Shown here: piece after piece, positions 17,129 to 23,977 of the stretch
How the letters are laid out: each line of letters opens with the position of its first letter
How positions within the stretch are numbered: position 1 is the stretch's first letter
Assembly: GCA_016186995.1 (NCBI GenBank)
Contig: JACPKQ010000026.1
Span: 1-24,139, forward strand
Origin: Deltaproteobacteria bacterium
GTDB taxonomy: Bacteria > Bdellovibrionota > JACOXK01
Reading direction: 5' to 3'
Length of the DNA stretch: 24,139 nt
Notes under the pieces: model-generated
What the model was told of the DNA's origin: nothing
The model's database searches: none
What the model saw: the letters and a program-made list of their open reading frames with translations, nothing else
Translations under genes and position numbers: made by a program

Positions 17129-18652
17129 GTGAAACGTCTTTTTATCTTATTATGCCCCATTCTCATTTTGTTTCAAGCATGTACAAGAGGTACTCCTCAA
17201 GATGCACTTGTTATCGCTATTGAGTCGCCAGTTAAAAATTTAGACCCTCGATTTGCAACAGATGCTTACTCTCAAAGGGTCGTTGAACTTATGTATAGCG
17301 GGCTTGTAAGGCTTAATGAAAAGTCTGAAATAGTGGGTGATCTTGCGACCCACTGGGATATGCCAGATGACAAAACCTATGTTTTTCACTTAAGAGAAGG
17401 GGTTACATTTCATGATGGAACGCCTTTAACAGTTGAAGACATTAAATATACCTTTGCTTCACTTGTAGATCCTGAAACAGGGTCGCCCTATAAAACTGCT
17501 TTTGAAAAAATTGAAAGTGTTGAAGCAACGGACTCAAAAACTATTAAACTAACCCTTCATGAAGTGAATGGTGCTTTTCTTATAGATTTAACAGTAGCTC
17601 GCATTATACCCAAACATGCGGATGATCTTAAAACCCAAGCTTTAAACAACCACCCCATTGGAAACGGCCCCTACCAGTTTGTCAAAAAAGATTTGAATAA
17701 AATCACACTTAAAGCCTTTCCAAACCATTTTTGGAAGACTCCAAAACTTGGGCAACTTATTATTAGAACTGTGGCAGATGATACAACCCGTATTGCCCTT
17801 CTTAAGAAAAAAGAAGTTGATCTCATCCAAAACGCTCTTCCTTCTGATGCACTCAAACAGTTTGTGGATAAAGAAGATTTTTTTATTCAAAAGGTTCCCA
17901 GCCTTACTTACAAATATTTAGGCATGAATCTCAATAATAAAATTTTAAAAAATAAAAAAGTACGGGGAGCTCTCGCTTACGCCCTCAATACAAAAGAAAT
18001 TATTCAATATGCATTAGATGGTTTAGCTATCCCTGCAACAAGTATTCTTTCACCCGAAAGCCCTTTCTATGAAGAAAATACCCAAAAATACTTTTACGAT
18101 ATTAAAAAAGCCAAACAACTTTTAGATGAAGCAGGCTATCCAGAGTTATCAGGAAGATCCTATAGATTTTCTCTTACTTTTAAAACATCCACAGCTCCTG
18201 AAGCTTTAAGCATTGCAAAAATTATCGCAAATCAACTTAAAAAATTAAATATTAATGTTGAGGTTGTTTCTAACGAGTGGGGAACTTTTTATTCTGATAT
18301 TAAAAACGGAAATTTTGAACTTTTTTCTCTTCAATGGGTGGGAGTTACAGAACCCGATATTTTTTACAATGTTTTTCACTCTTCCATGATTCCTCCTCAT
18401 GGAGCTAATCGTGGTTATTATAAAAATCACTTTATTGATCAACTCACCGAACAAGGTCGAAAAACGGTTGATCTGAAAAAAAGAAAAGCCATTTACTCTC
18501 AAATCCAAAAAATGATTGCTCAAGATTTACCTTACATCCACCTTTGGCATCAAACATATTTTGCAGTTGCTCAGAAAAATGTTCAAAACCTTATATTGTG
18601 GCCCACAGGAAGCTTTATTCCCCTTGTAGATTGTACAAAAGTTAGAAAATAA
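17129..18652 (+). CDS. ABC transporter substrate-binding lipoprotein, family 5 (peptide/nickel type)
   Basis: 507 aa extracytoplasmic solute-binding protein of the DppA/OppA type. The signal peptide ends at Cys18 (ILFQAC), probably lipidated although the lipobox is not ideal. Family landmarks include NLDPRFATDAYSQRVVELMYSGLV, LREGVTFHDGTPLTVEDIKYTF, NHPIGNGPYQF and the C-terminal QIQKMIAQDLPYIHLWH. The substrate is probably oligopeptides or murein peptides; the sequence alone does not decide. It begins with GTG and almost no SD. No permease or ATPase gene is adjacent. It lies divergent from PBP4 and ends at its own AT-rich terminator. The murein context makes cell-wall peptide uptake a reasonable guess only. 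Confidence 0.9.
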   Translation: MKRLFILLCPILILFQACTRGTPQDALVIAIESPVKNLDPRFATDAYSQRVVELMYSGLVRLNEKSEIVGDLATHWDMPDDKTYVFHLREGVTFHDGTPLTVEDIKYTFASLVDPETGSPYKTAFEKIESVEATDSKTIKLTLHEVNGAFLIDLTVARIIPKHADDLKTQALNNHPIGNGPYQFVKKDLNKITLKAFPNHFWKTPKLGQLIIRTVADDTTRIALLKKKEVDLIQNALPSDALKQFVDKEDFFIQKVPSLTYKYLGMNLNNKILKNKKVRGALAYALNTKEIIQYALDGLAIPATSILSPESPFYEENTQKYFYDIKKAKQLLDEAGYPELSGRSYRFSLTFKTSTAPEALSIAKIIANQLKKLNINVEVVSNEWGTFYSDIKNGNFELFSLQWVGVTEPDIFYNVFHSSMIPPHGANRGYYKNHFIDQLTEQGRKTVDLKKRKAIYSQIQKMIAQDLPYIHLWHQTYFAVAQKNVQNLILWPTGSFIPLVDCTKVRK

Positions 18653-18671
18653 AAGCGTAAAGAAAGTTGAC

Positions 18672-18691
18672 GTTTACACTGTAAACTTTTT
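18672..18691 (+). terminator. Probable Rho-independent terminator after the substrate-binding protein gene
   Basis: GTTTAC-ACT-GTAAAC (18672-18686) followed by five T residues, 19 bp beyond the stop codon. The stem is only 6 bp and AT-rich, so it is weak. Confidence 0.5.
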
Positions 18692-18848
18692 GATCATTCT
18701 TTAAGCTATTGAAATTAAAAGTTTTTTGAGGCTTTCAGTGACTTGAGAGGATTCTTTTTTGTATTCGTAATCATAACAACTGACCTAAAGTGGGGGTAAA
18801 CCCCTTGATTTTTCAAGTATTTACGGTATTTATATGGCCCTTGTGCTC

Positions 18849-18864
18849 TGGCACATCCGTTGCA
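18849..18864 (+). promoter_or_regulatory. Sigma-54 (RpoN) promoter upstream of a structured RNA
   Basis: TGGCACATCCGTTGCA matches the consensus TGGCACG-N4-TTGCW at every defined position except A for G at the seventh. GG and GC are exactly 12 bp apart. Predicted +1 is near 18875. It is non-coding and correctly oriented toward the terminator-ended RNA. Such promoters need an AAA+ enhancer-binding protein; none is encoded in this window. Confidence 0.8.
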
Positions 18865-18874
18865 ATCTTAACTC

Positions 18875-18993
18875 TTTGCAGGGCCGAAATGACTTTAAAG
18901 ATTTTTAAAATTTGTGGGATTCGTCCCACATACAAAGGTAGCGAGATTTCTAGCAGTTCGGCCTTCCTGCCAGATTTTTTCGCTACCTTTTTT
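18875..18993 (+). ncRNA. Predicted sigma-54-dependent small RNA or attenuating leader
   Basis: About 119 nt from the predicted start to the end of the U-tract. Structure: a 5' segment with GCAGGGCCGAA (18878-18888), an A/U-rich single-stranded stretch, a perfect hairpin TGTGGGA-TTCG-TCCCACA (18913-18930), then an 11-bp terminator stem, AAAGGTAGCGA (18934-18944) with TCGCTACCTTT (18980-18990), enclosing a small GCAG/CTGC hairpin. GCAGGGCCGAA can instead pair with TTCGGCC..CTGC (18957-18970), which competes with the terminator. No GEMM c-di-GMP aptamer core or other riboswitch that I know is visible. Either a free sRNA or a 5' attenuator of the next operon. Confidence 0.6.
18934..18993 (+). terminator. 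Rho-independent terminator of the predicted RNA
   Basis: Perfect 11-bp stem AAAGGTAGCGA / TCGCTACCTTT with a 35-nt loop holding an inner GCAG/CTGC hairpin, ending in a run of six T residues. It finishes 11 bp before the response-regulator ATG, so transcripts reaching that gene from upstream must read through. Confidence 0.75.
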
Positions 18994-19004
18994 ATTTTAT
19001 AACA

Positions 19005-20063
19005 ATGGTTAATAGTAAACACGCAATTCTTATCGTCGATGATGAAAAAGAAAATCTCTTAGCTCTTAAGAGGACACTTCATTCATTAGCCGAAATTCAT
19101 CTTGCTCAAAGTGGGCGAGAAGCACTTTCTATACTTAAAGATCATCCTATTTCAATCATCATTACTGATCAAAGAATGCCAGAAATGTCTGGTGTTCAAC
19201 TTCTTAAAAAAGTTTATAAAAGTTTTCCGGATGTCATGCGCATTATTCTTACTGGTTATACAGATATTGAAGATTTAATTGAAGCTATTAACACAGCTCA
19301 TATTTATCGATATCTCACAAAACCCTGGAACAACGAAGAACTTATATTCATTGTTAAACAAGCCATGGAAAGATACGAACTTAAAACAGAAAATATTTAT
19401 CTTACAGAAAATCTTCAAAAACAAAATGAGAAGTTACAAGAAAAAGAACAAGAACTTAAAAAAATAAATAAATTTTTGGAAAAAAAGATCGAAGAAAGAA
19501 CACATGATCTTAAAAGACTCAATAATAAATTGAGCCAACTTGCTATTACAGATGAACTTACAGGCATTGGGAACCATCGTTTTTTTCAAACAAGTTTTGA
19601 ACGTGAAATAAACCGTGCAAAACGCTATGGAAGAGATCTTTCACTGCTTATCATCGACGTCGATCATTTTAAAATTTATAATGATCAAAACGGACATCCT
19701 AAAGGTGATAAAGTATTAAAAACCATAGCTCAGATTTTGAGCAAAAATGTTCGGGAAGAAGATATTGTCACTCGCTATGGTGGTGAAGAATTTGCTATTA
19801 TTACCCCAGAAACCAATGAAATAAAAGCAGGCGAGCTTGCTGAAAGAATCAGAAAAGCAGTTGAACAATATCAGTTTCCACATGCCCATGTTTTACCAGA
19901 AGGGACGCTTACTATTAGTATTGGAGTGGCCACCTTTCCTAAAGATGGAAAAACAATGAAAAGCCTCTTTAATAAAGCAGACAAAGCTTTGTATGTTTCT
20001 AAAAAACAAGGTCGAAACCAGATTTCTCTCTGGGAAATTCCTAAGAAAAAAGCTAAAAAATAA
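19005..20063 (+). CDS. Response regulator with GGDEF output (diguanylate cyclase)
   Basis: 352 aa, cytoplasmic, makes c-di-GMP from two GTP. The receiver domain (1-120) has acidic pocket Asp12/Asp13, phospho-acceptor Asp55 (IITDQRMP), Thr83 and Lys106 in LTKPW. A coiled coil (about 127-178) acts as a dimer stalk. The GGDEF domain (about 180-345) starts with DELTGIGNHRFF and has an intact GGEEF (259-263). RxxD (250-253) lies exactly five residues before it, an inhibitory I-site. The cyclase should thus be active and product-inhibited. No histidine kinase is adjacent. There is no SD before the ATG, which lies just beyond a terminator. The stop overlaps the rsmE start (TAATG). Confidence 0.93.
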   Translation: MVNSKHAILIVDDEKENLLALKRTLHSLAEIHLAQSGREALSILKDHPISIIITDQRMPEMSGVQLLKKVYKSFPDVMRIILTGYTDIEDLIEAINTAHIYRYLTKPWNNEELIFIVKQAMERYELKTENIYLTENLQKQNEKLQEKEQELKKINKFLEKKIEERTHDLKRLNNKLSQLAITDELTGIGNHRFFQTSFEREINRAKRYGRDLSLLIIDVDHFKIYNDQNGHPKGDKVLKTIAQILSKNVREEDIVTRYGGEEFAIITPETNEIKAGELAERIRKAVEQYQFPHAHVLPEGTLTISIGVATFPKDGKTMKSLFNKADKALYVSKKQGRNQISLWEIPKKKAKK

Positions 20064-20809
20064 TGACACGTCTTTTTGTTGATGATCCACAGCTTAAAAT
20101 TAATAACATTATTGTACTTAAAAATGAGAAGTACAATAAGATTAAAAATGTTTTAAGACTTAAAAAAGATCACAACCTTATTTTATTTAATAATTCTCAC
20201 AAAGAGTTTATTGGAAAAATCGTTCAATGCTCTTCCAGAGAAACCCACATCCTTATTATTGAGGAAATTTCTAAAAATACAGAAAAGAAAATAACTATTT
20301 CTATTGCAGGGGCTCTTACCAAAGGCAAAAAAATTGAATGGGTTTTTCAAAAGGGAACTGAGCTTAATGTTTCTGAATTTTATCCACTTATTTCAAAAAG
20401 AAGCCTTGTTAAAGATGTTTCCCAAAACAAAGTTGAAAGATGGAGAAGAATTCTTGAAGAAGCGGGAAGCCAATGCGGAAGGGTTGATGTACCCAAACTT
20501 TATGACCCACTTTTGATAGAAGAATACTTTCAACACATGAAAAACATTCAAGCTAATAAAATTATTTTAGTAGAACCTAACCACAAGCAAGAAAGTTCAT
20601 GTCATTTTTCAGGAAAAGAATTTCATTTATTGACGGGTCCTGAAGGTGGATTTACTCAAGAAGAGCTCATTTTAGCCAAAGAGGCAGGGTTTCAATCTTT
20701 AACCCTAGGGGGGCTGACGTTACGGGCAGAGACAACCCCTATTGTTGTAACCGCCATTCTTCAAAACCGCTTCGGTAATCTTACAATCACAAACATTGAC
20801 CAGAAATAA
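20063..20809 (+). CDS. rsmE: 16S rRNA m3U1498 methyltransferase
   Basis: 248 aa. SAM-dependent SPOUT-class enzyme that methylates N3 of U1498 in 16S rRNA. The N-terminal PUA-like domain (about 1-70) is followed by the SPOUT domain with KGTELNVSEFYPLISKRS, EEAGSQCGRVDVPKL, the SAM-knot glycine loop LTGPEGGFTQEE and LGGLTLRAETTPIVV. Normal length. Its ATG shares one base with the stop of the diguanylate cyclase gene, so it is translationally coupled and co-transcribed. Confidence 0.93.
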   Translation: MTRLFVDDPQLKINNIIVLKNEKYNKIKNVLRLKKDHNLILFNNSHKEFIGKIVQCSSRETHILIIEEISKNTEKKITISIAGALTKGKKIEWVFQKGTELNVSEFYPLISKRSLVKDVSQNKVERWRRILEEAGSQCGRVDVPKLYDPLLIEEYFQHMKNIQANKIILVEPNHKQESSCHFSGKEFHLLTGPEGGFTQEELILAKEAGFQSLTLGGLTLRAETTPIVVTAILQNRFGNLTITNIDQK

Positions 20810-20832
20810 AGCTTCCTCTATTTTAGAGCTTA

Positions 20833-21402
20833 ATGGAAAAACATGACGATCTTGATTTTATCCCTTTAAACAGAGGATTAGGGCTTCAACCTCGCATTAA
20901 GAAAAATGTGGAGCTTCCTAAAATCTACAAGCCTGAAATTTTAACTGAAAAAAAGATTCTTCCTTCTATTAAAACAGAAGATCTTCGTACCTATATTCAC
21001 AAAGCAACATCTTCTCAAAGATTAAAAGCTTATCTTCTCGATTTTACTTTTACACTCATATTCTATACTCTTTTTCTTGCCACCATTTTTCTTCTCACAT
21101 ATTTTATTGATGGGGAAGGGATTGTTCTTTCTCAATTAAGCTCACTTAAAATAGAGCTTTCTCTGCTTTTCCTTTTTACATATGTTTTTTACTTCAGTTT
21201 TTTTGATGGTTTAGCAGGCCAAACACTTGGGAAAAAGCTCTGTCATATTGAGGTCCTATGGAATGAGGCCCCCTCGAAGTTTTTCCGCGTACTTATAAGA
21301 GTTCTTGCAACCCCTTTGTTTTTCTTCTATATATCAGAAAAAAATTACCTCCAGGATTGGTCATCCAAATCGACTGTAGTTGAAGTTCAATGTCTAAAAT
21401 AG
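20833..21402 (+). CDS. RDD family membrane protein
   Basis: 189 aa. A soluble N-terminal region (1-60) carries a FIPLNRGLGLQ motif that I associate with RDD proteins of Bdellovibrio-like bacteria. The RDD domain follows: SSQRLKAYLLDF with the Arg and Asp in the first helix (about 60-90), a second helix (about 105-125), the signature FDGLAGQTLGKKLCHIEVL, a third hydrophobic segment (about 150-165) and QDWSSKSTVVE in place of the usual HDRxAGTxVV. Inner-membrane, function unknown; RDD proteins have been linked to ion transport or envelope roles. SD weak. It overlaps rfaE2 by 13 bp. Confidence 0.82.
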   Translation: MEKHDDLDFIPLNRGLGLQPRIKKNVELPKIYKPEILTEKKILPSIKTEDLRTYIHKATSSQRLKAYLLDFTFTLIFYTLFLATIFLLTYFIDGEGIVLSQLSSLKIELSLLFLFTYVFYFSFFDGLAGQTLGKKLCHIEVLWNEAPSKFFRVLIRVLATPLFFFYISEKNYLQDWSSKSTVVEVQCLK

Positions 21403-21872
21403 TCGAACGAGAAAAACTAAAAAAAATAAGACGCACCTTAAAAGGCACTGTTGTCTTTACCAATGGTTGCTTTGATATTCTTCATGTAGGACACATTCAA
21501 TATCTTAAACAGGCTCGTAAGCTCGGAAGCTATCTTGTGGTGGCTCTTAACACAGATAAAAGTGTTCGAAAAATAAAGGGTAAAAATAGACCTATTGTTC
21601 CTCAAAATGAACGGGCAGAAGTTTTAGCCGCTTTAGAATGTGTTGATTTTGTTACATTCTTTGATGAAGACACACCTTTAAAAACTTTAAAACTCTTACA
21701 GCCTCATATTATTGTAAAAGGTGGGGATTGGGCGAAAGAAAATATAGTGGGTAAAGACGTTGTTGAAAAATATGGGGGTCAAGCTATCTCTCTTAATTTT
21801 GTTGAAGGTAAATCCACATCACACATCATAGATAAAATCCTTAAGACCTCCATACCGTCATCCCGGACTTGA
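21390..21872 (+). CDS. rfaE2: D-glycero-beta-D-manno-heptose 1-phosphate adenylyltransferase
   Basis: 160 aa. Makes ADP-heptose for the LPS inner core. The cytidylyltransferase-fold motif [13 protein letters not shown] has the HxGH signature at 32-35. [30 protein letters not shown] and VKGGDW are intact. This is the stand-alone C-terminal half of HldE; the kinase half must lie elsewhere. The last residues (SIPSSRT and the stop) are read from the 5' arm and loop of a palindromic GTCATCC repeat, so the natural C-terminus was probably altered by that insertion. The conserved end (STSHIIDKI) lies before it, so activity should survive. Starts inside the RDD gene. Confidence 0.92.
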   Translation: MSKIVEREKLKKIRRTLKGTVVFTNGCFDILHVGHIQYLKQARKLGSYLVVALNTDKSVRKIKGKNRPIVPQNERAEVLAALECVDFVTFFDEDTPLKTLKLLQPHIIVKGGDWAKENIVGKDVVEKYGGQAISLNFVEGKSTSHIIDKILKTSIPSSRT

Positions 21873-21890
21873 CCCGGGATCGATATTCTT
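21857..21890 (+). repeat. GTCATCC-family palindromic repeat overlapping the rfaE2 stop; terminator-like
   Basis: GTCATCCCGGACTTGACCCGGGATC: ATCCCGG (21860-21866) pairs with CCGGGAT (21874-21880), followed by a T-rich tail with a short T-run around 21889-21893. The rfaE2 stop TGA lies in the loop. It may both end rfaE2 transcripts and separate them from serS, 36 bp further on. Confidence 0.55.
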
Positions 21891-21915
21891 TTTCATTTAT
21901 GCTACAGTCATTTCT

Positions 21916-23187
21916 ATGCTAGATCTTAAACTTTTTTCGAATCACCCTGAAATCATTGAAAAAGCTCTCAAAAGAAGAGGGGACAAAACCTCTCTTAAAG
22001 AACTTTTAAACCTTATTCAGAAAAGAAAAGAAGAAATTTCTAAAAGAGAAAAGCTTCAAGCAGAGCAAAATAAAGTAACAACTGAAATAGCTAAACTTAA
22101 GAAAGAAAAGAAAGATGCTAAAAAACAAATTGAAGCTATGCAAAAAGTTTCAAAAGAGGTCAAGCTTGCAGAAAACGAAGCGGCTCACATTGAAGAAACT
22201 TTGAATCAAAAACTCTTCTTTATTCCCAATATTCCTCACGAATCGGTCCCAGATGGAAAAGACGCTTCTTCAAATAAAGAAATAAGAAAATGGGGGAAAA
22301 TATCACAGTTTTCCTTTACCCCACTTTCTCACGTTGATTTAGGAACAAAACTTAATATTCTCGATTTTGAAACAGCGGCTCTCATAACAGGGGCTCGTTT
22401 TACAATCTTCAAAGGTTTAGGGGCACGTCTTGAAAGAGCTATTATTAATTTCTGCTTAGATCAAAATACAAAAAAGGGTTACCAAGAAACCCTCACCCCA
22501 TTCATGGTCAATCGTACCTCAATGACGGGTACAGGCCAGCTACCAAAGTTTGAAGAAGATGCTTTCAAATTAGAAGGGGTGGACTACTTTCTTGTTCCTA
22601 CAGCAGAAGTTCCACTTACAAATATGCTTCGAAATAAAATTTTAAATAAAGAAGACCTGCCACTTCTTCTCACAGGATACACACCTTGTTTTAGAAAAGA
22701 GGCGGGTTCTTATGGAAAAGATACATCAGGTCTCATCCGACAACATCAATTTGAAAAAGTAGAACTTGTTAAATTTGTAGAACCAGAAAATTCCTATGAA
22801 GAACTTGAAAAGTTAACCCTCGATGTTGAAGGTTTATTACAAGCTTTAGAACTTCCTTATCGAGTTGTGTGTTTATGTGCTGGAGATCTTGGATTTTCGG
22901 CAGCTAAAACTTACGATGTTGAGGTATGGATCCCATCGCAAAAAACATATCGAGAAACATCCTCATGCTCTAACTTTGAAGATTTTCAAGCACGACGAGC
23001 GAATATCCGATATCGAAAAGATGCAACCTCAAAACCTCAATTTGTACATACCCTCAATGGTTCAGGACTCGCTACAAGCCGTATTATTCCAGCTATTTTA
23101 GAGGGGCTTCAACAACAAGATGGATCTATAAAAATCCCCAGAGCTCTTGTTCCTTACATGGGCGGGGTGGATACTATTTCTGTTTAA
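21916..23187 (+). CDS. serS: Seryl-tRNA synthetase
   Basis: 423 aa class II aminoacyl-tRNA synthetase charging tRNA-Ser. The N-terminal long coiled-coil arm (about 25-105, Lys/Glu-rich) binds the long variable arm of tRNA-Ser. The catalytic domain has motif 2, [22 protein letters not shown], split here as [13 protein letters not shown] and [12 protein letters not shown]. It also has [21 protein letters not shown]-type serine/ATP contacts and motif 3 near [15 protein letters not shown]. It ends with the normal [11 protein letters not shown] tail. No SD is visible before the ATG. A tRNA-Ser gene lies about 580 bp downstream. Confidence 0.96.
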   Translation: MLDLKLFSNHPEIIEKALKRRGDKTSLKELLNLIQKRKEEISKREKLQAEQNKVTTEIAKLKKEKKDAKKQIEAMQKVSKEVKLAENEAAHIEETLNQKLFFIPNIPHESVPDGKDASSNKEIRKWGKISQFSFTPLSHVDLGTKLNILDFETAALITGARFTIFKGLGARLERAIINFCLDQNTKKGYQETLTPFMVNRTSMTGTGQLPKFEEDAFKLEGVDYFLVPTAEVPLTNMLRNKILNKEDLPLLLTGYTPCFRKEAGSYGKDTSGLIRQHQFEKVELVKFVEPENSYEELEKLTLDVEGLLQALELPYRVVCLCAGDLGFSAAKTYDVEVWIPSQKTYRETSSCSNFEDFQARRANIRYRKDATSKPQFVHTLNGSGLATSRIIPAILEGLQQQDGSIKIPRALVPYMGGVDTISV

Positions 23188-23288
23188 AAGCTTAACATGT
23201 CTGTACTTTTTAACATTTGATAATAAACTTTCGGCATATTTATTTATTTAAGTTGTTAAAATAATTTAATTTTTATTTTTCCTCACAC

Positions 23289-23304
23289 TGGCACGATAAT
23301 TGCT
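23289..23304 (+). promoter_or_regulatory. Perfect-consensus sigma-54 promoter of the small lipoprotein gene
   Basis: TGGCACGATAATTGCT matches TGGCACG-N4-TTGCW at all defined positions. Predicted +1 is near 23315, leaving a leader of about 19 nt that contains the SD AGGAGGT before GTG at 23334. Upstream is very AT-rich, with TTAACAT at 23192 and 23210 and TGTTAA at 23254, which could be activator or IHF sites. Confidence 0.88.
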
Positions 23305-23333
23305 CTCCATAAAATCTGAAAATAGGAGGTATT

Positions 23334-23648
23334 GTGAAACAAATCTTTTTATTGAGTTTCATTGTTTTATGTTTAGGGTGTGGCCGAGGCACCATTGTTT
23401 TTGAAGAAACACAAGTTAAGTCTGAAGAATATCCTTCAGGAGAATCTGAAGAATATCCTTCAGAAGAAATAGAAACTACTGCACCCGTAGTCACTGACAA
23501 TAATTGTGTCACTGATATTGTGAATCTTCCTTGTGGAATTTACTGCATCCAAATTGGTGAAAGAGTTATTTGGTTTGAAATTAAAAGCGAAGATTTTGGG
23601 CCTCAGTTCTATCCAGGTGGAGATCCAAGACTCGAACCTCGATTTTAG
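23334..23648 (+). CDS. Small lipoprotein of unknown function
   Basis: 104 aa. Starts with GTG after a strong AGGAGG. The signal peptide MKQIFLLSFIVLCLGC ends in a lipobox-like LCLGC, so Cys16 is probably acylated. The mature protein has an acidic, low-complexity part (about 22-48) containing a tandem SEEYPSGE/SEEYPSEE duplication. It is followed by a compact C-terminal part with three cysteines (NCVTDIVNLPCGIYC), a hydrophobic strand IQIGERVIWFEI and a Pro/Gly-rich end. I do not recognise a family. Expression is predicted to depend on sigma-54 and an activator not encoded here. An outer-membrane or periplasmic-facing role is inferred from the lipoprotein signal only. Confidence 0.75.
   Translation: MKQIFLLSFIVLCLGCGRGTIVFEETQVKSEEYPSGESEEYPSEEIETTAPVVTDNNCVTDIVNLPCGIYCIQIGERVIWFEIKSEDFGPQFYPGGDPRLEPRF
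23421..23468 (+). repeat. 24-bp tandem duplication inside the lipoprotein gene
   Basis: Two head-to-tail copies (23421-23444 and 23445-23468) differ at a single base (G/A). Each encodes SEEYPS(G/E)E, and each contains the palindrome CTGAAG-AATATC-CTTCAG. The reading frame is kept (8 codons), so it may expand or contract without a frameshift. Confidence 0.8.
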
Positions 23649-23656
23649 TATTTTAC

Positions 23657-23690
23657 AACCCTCGAGCCTCATCTAGGGTTCAGAATGACA
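23657..23690 (+). repeat. Palindromic repeat with AATGACA end, downstream of the lipoprotein gene
   Basis: AACCCT (23657-23662) pairs with AGGGTT (23675-23680), extended by AG/CT past a 2-nt bulge, then CAGAATGACA. It is 8 bp past the stop codon. It shares the AATGACA edge with the other repeats and may serve as a 3' stem-loop, although no T-run follows directly. Confidence 0.45.
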
Positions 23691-23721
23691 ATCTTACCGA
23701 CCCGCGATCTACTTTTTTTTA

Positions 23722-23750
23722 TTGTAAATAAAAACGTCCCCGATTATGGT
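23722..23750 (+). promoter_or_regulatory. Candidate sigma-70-type promoter for tRNA-Ser
   Basis: TTGTAA (23722-23727) and TATGGT (23745-23750) are separated by 17 bp, each 4/6 to consensus. Predicted +1 is near 23757, about 13 nt before the tRNA. Confidence 0.4.
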
Positions 23751-23769
23751 TTTGTAAGCATTCTTTTAA

Positions 23770-23856
23770 GGAGAGGTGGCAGAGCGGTTGAATGCGGCGG
23801 TCTTGAAAACCGTTAGGCCCGTAAGGGTCTCGGGGGTTCAAATCCCTCCCTCTCCG
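23770..23856 (+). tRNA. tRNA-Ser, anticodon UGA
   Basis: 87 nt. The acceptor stem GGAGAGG / CCTCTCC is perfect, with discriminator G at 23856. The anticodon arm GCGGT-CTTGAAA-ACCGT gives anticodon TGA (reads UCA/UCG-type serine codons). A long variable arm (GGCCCGTAAGGGTC) marks it as a class II tRNA. The T arm GGGGG-TTCAAAT-CCCTC is intact. 3' CCA is not encoded, so it must be added by a nucleotidyltransferase. Confidence 0.96.
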
Positions 23857-23889
23857 AACTAAAAATATCGCTTCATAGCAGTTTGCCAA

Positions 23890-23932
23890 TGAAGACATAA
23901 TGTCAATTCATGTTTTTAATGATATAAATCAT
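23890..23932. promoter_or_regulatory. Dyad symmetries upstream of the protease gene
   Basis: TGAA-GACAT-A-ATGTC-(aa)-TTCA around 23891-23909 and ATGAT-ATAA-ATCAT just after it lie in the 121-bp gap between tRNA-Ser and the next gene. They are operator-like dyads; AT-richness makes chance occurrence possible. No terminator is seen for the tRNA. Confidence 0.2.
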
Positions 23933-23977
23933 ATAACAACAAATTATTAGAGTATTAGAGATTGGTTTCAAGAAAAA

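Larger units (their letters stand above)
18653..19004. other. Non-coding regulatory region between the binding-protein and diguanylate cyclase genes
   Basis: 352 bp without a credible ORF. In order: an AT-rich terminator (18672-18691), an AT-rich stretch, a dyad GGGG-TAAA-CCCC (18793-18804), a second dyad CTTGA-TTTT-TCAAG (18804-18817), a sigma-54 promoter (18849-18864), a UUCG-loop hairpin (18913-18930) and a strong terminator (18934-18993) ending 11 bp before the next ATG. The two dyads lie about 30-55 bp upstream of the -24 element and are candidate activator sites. Confidence 0.6.

Noticed and set aside
18836-18885. Three-stem RNA from GGCCC..GGGCC with GTGC/GCAC and TGCAA/TTGCA helices
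   Set aside because: These complementarities overlap the -24/-12 promoter, so most of this region should not be in the transcript; kept only as promoter DNA.
18875-18993. GEMM c-di-GMP riboswitch
   Set aside because: Tempting because a diguanylate cyclase follows, but the conserved GEMM core (CACGCACAGGGCAAACC and GGACGCAAAGCC-type blocks) is not present.
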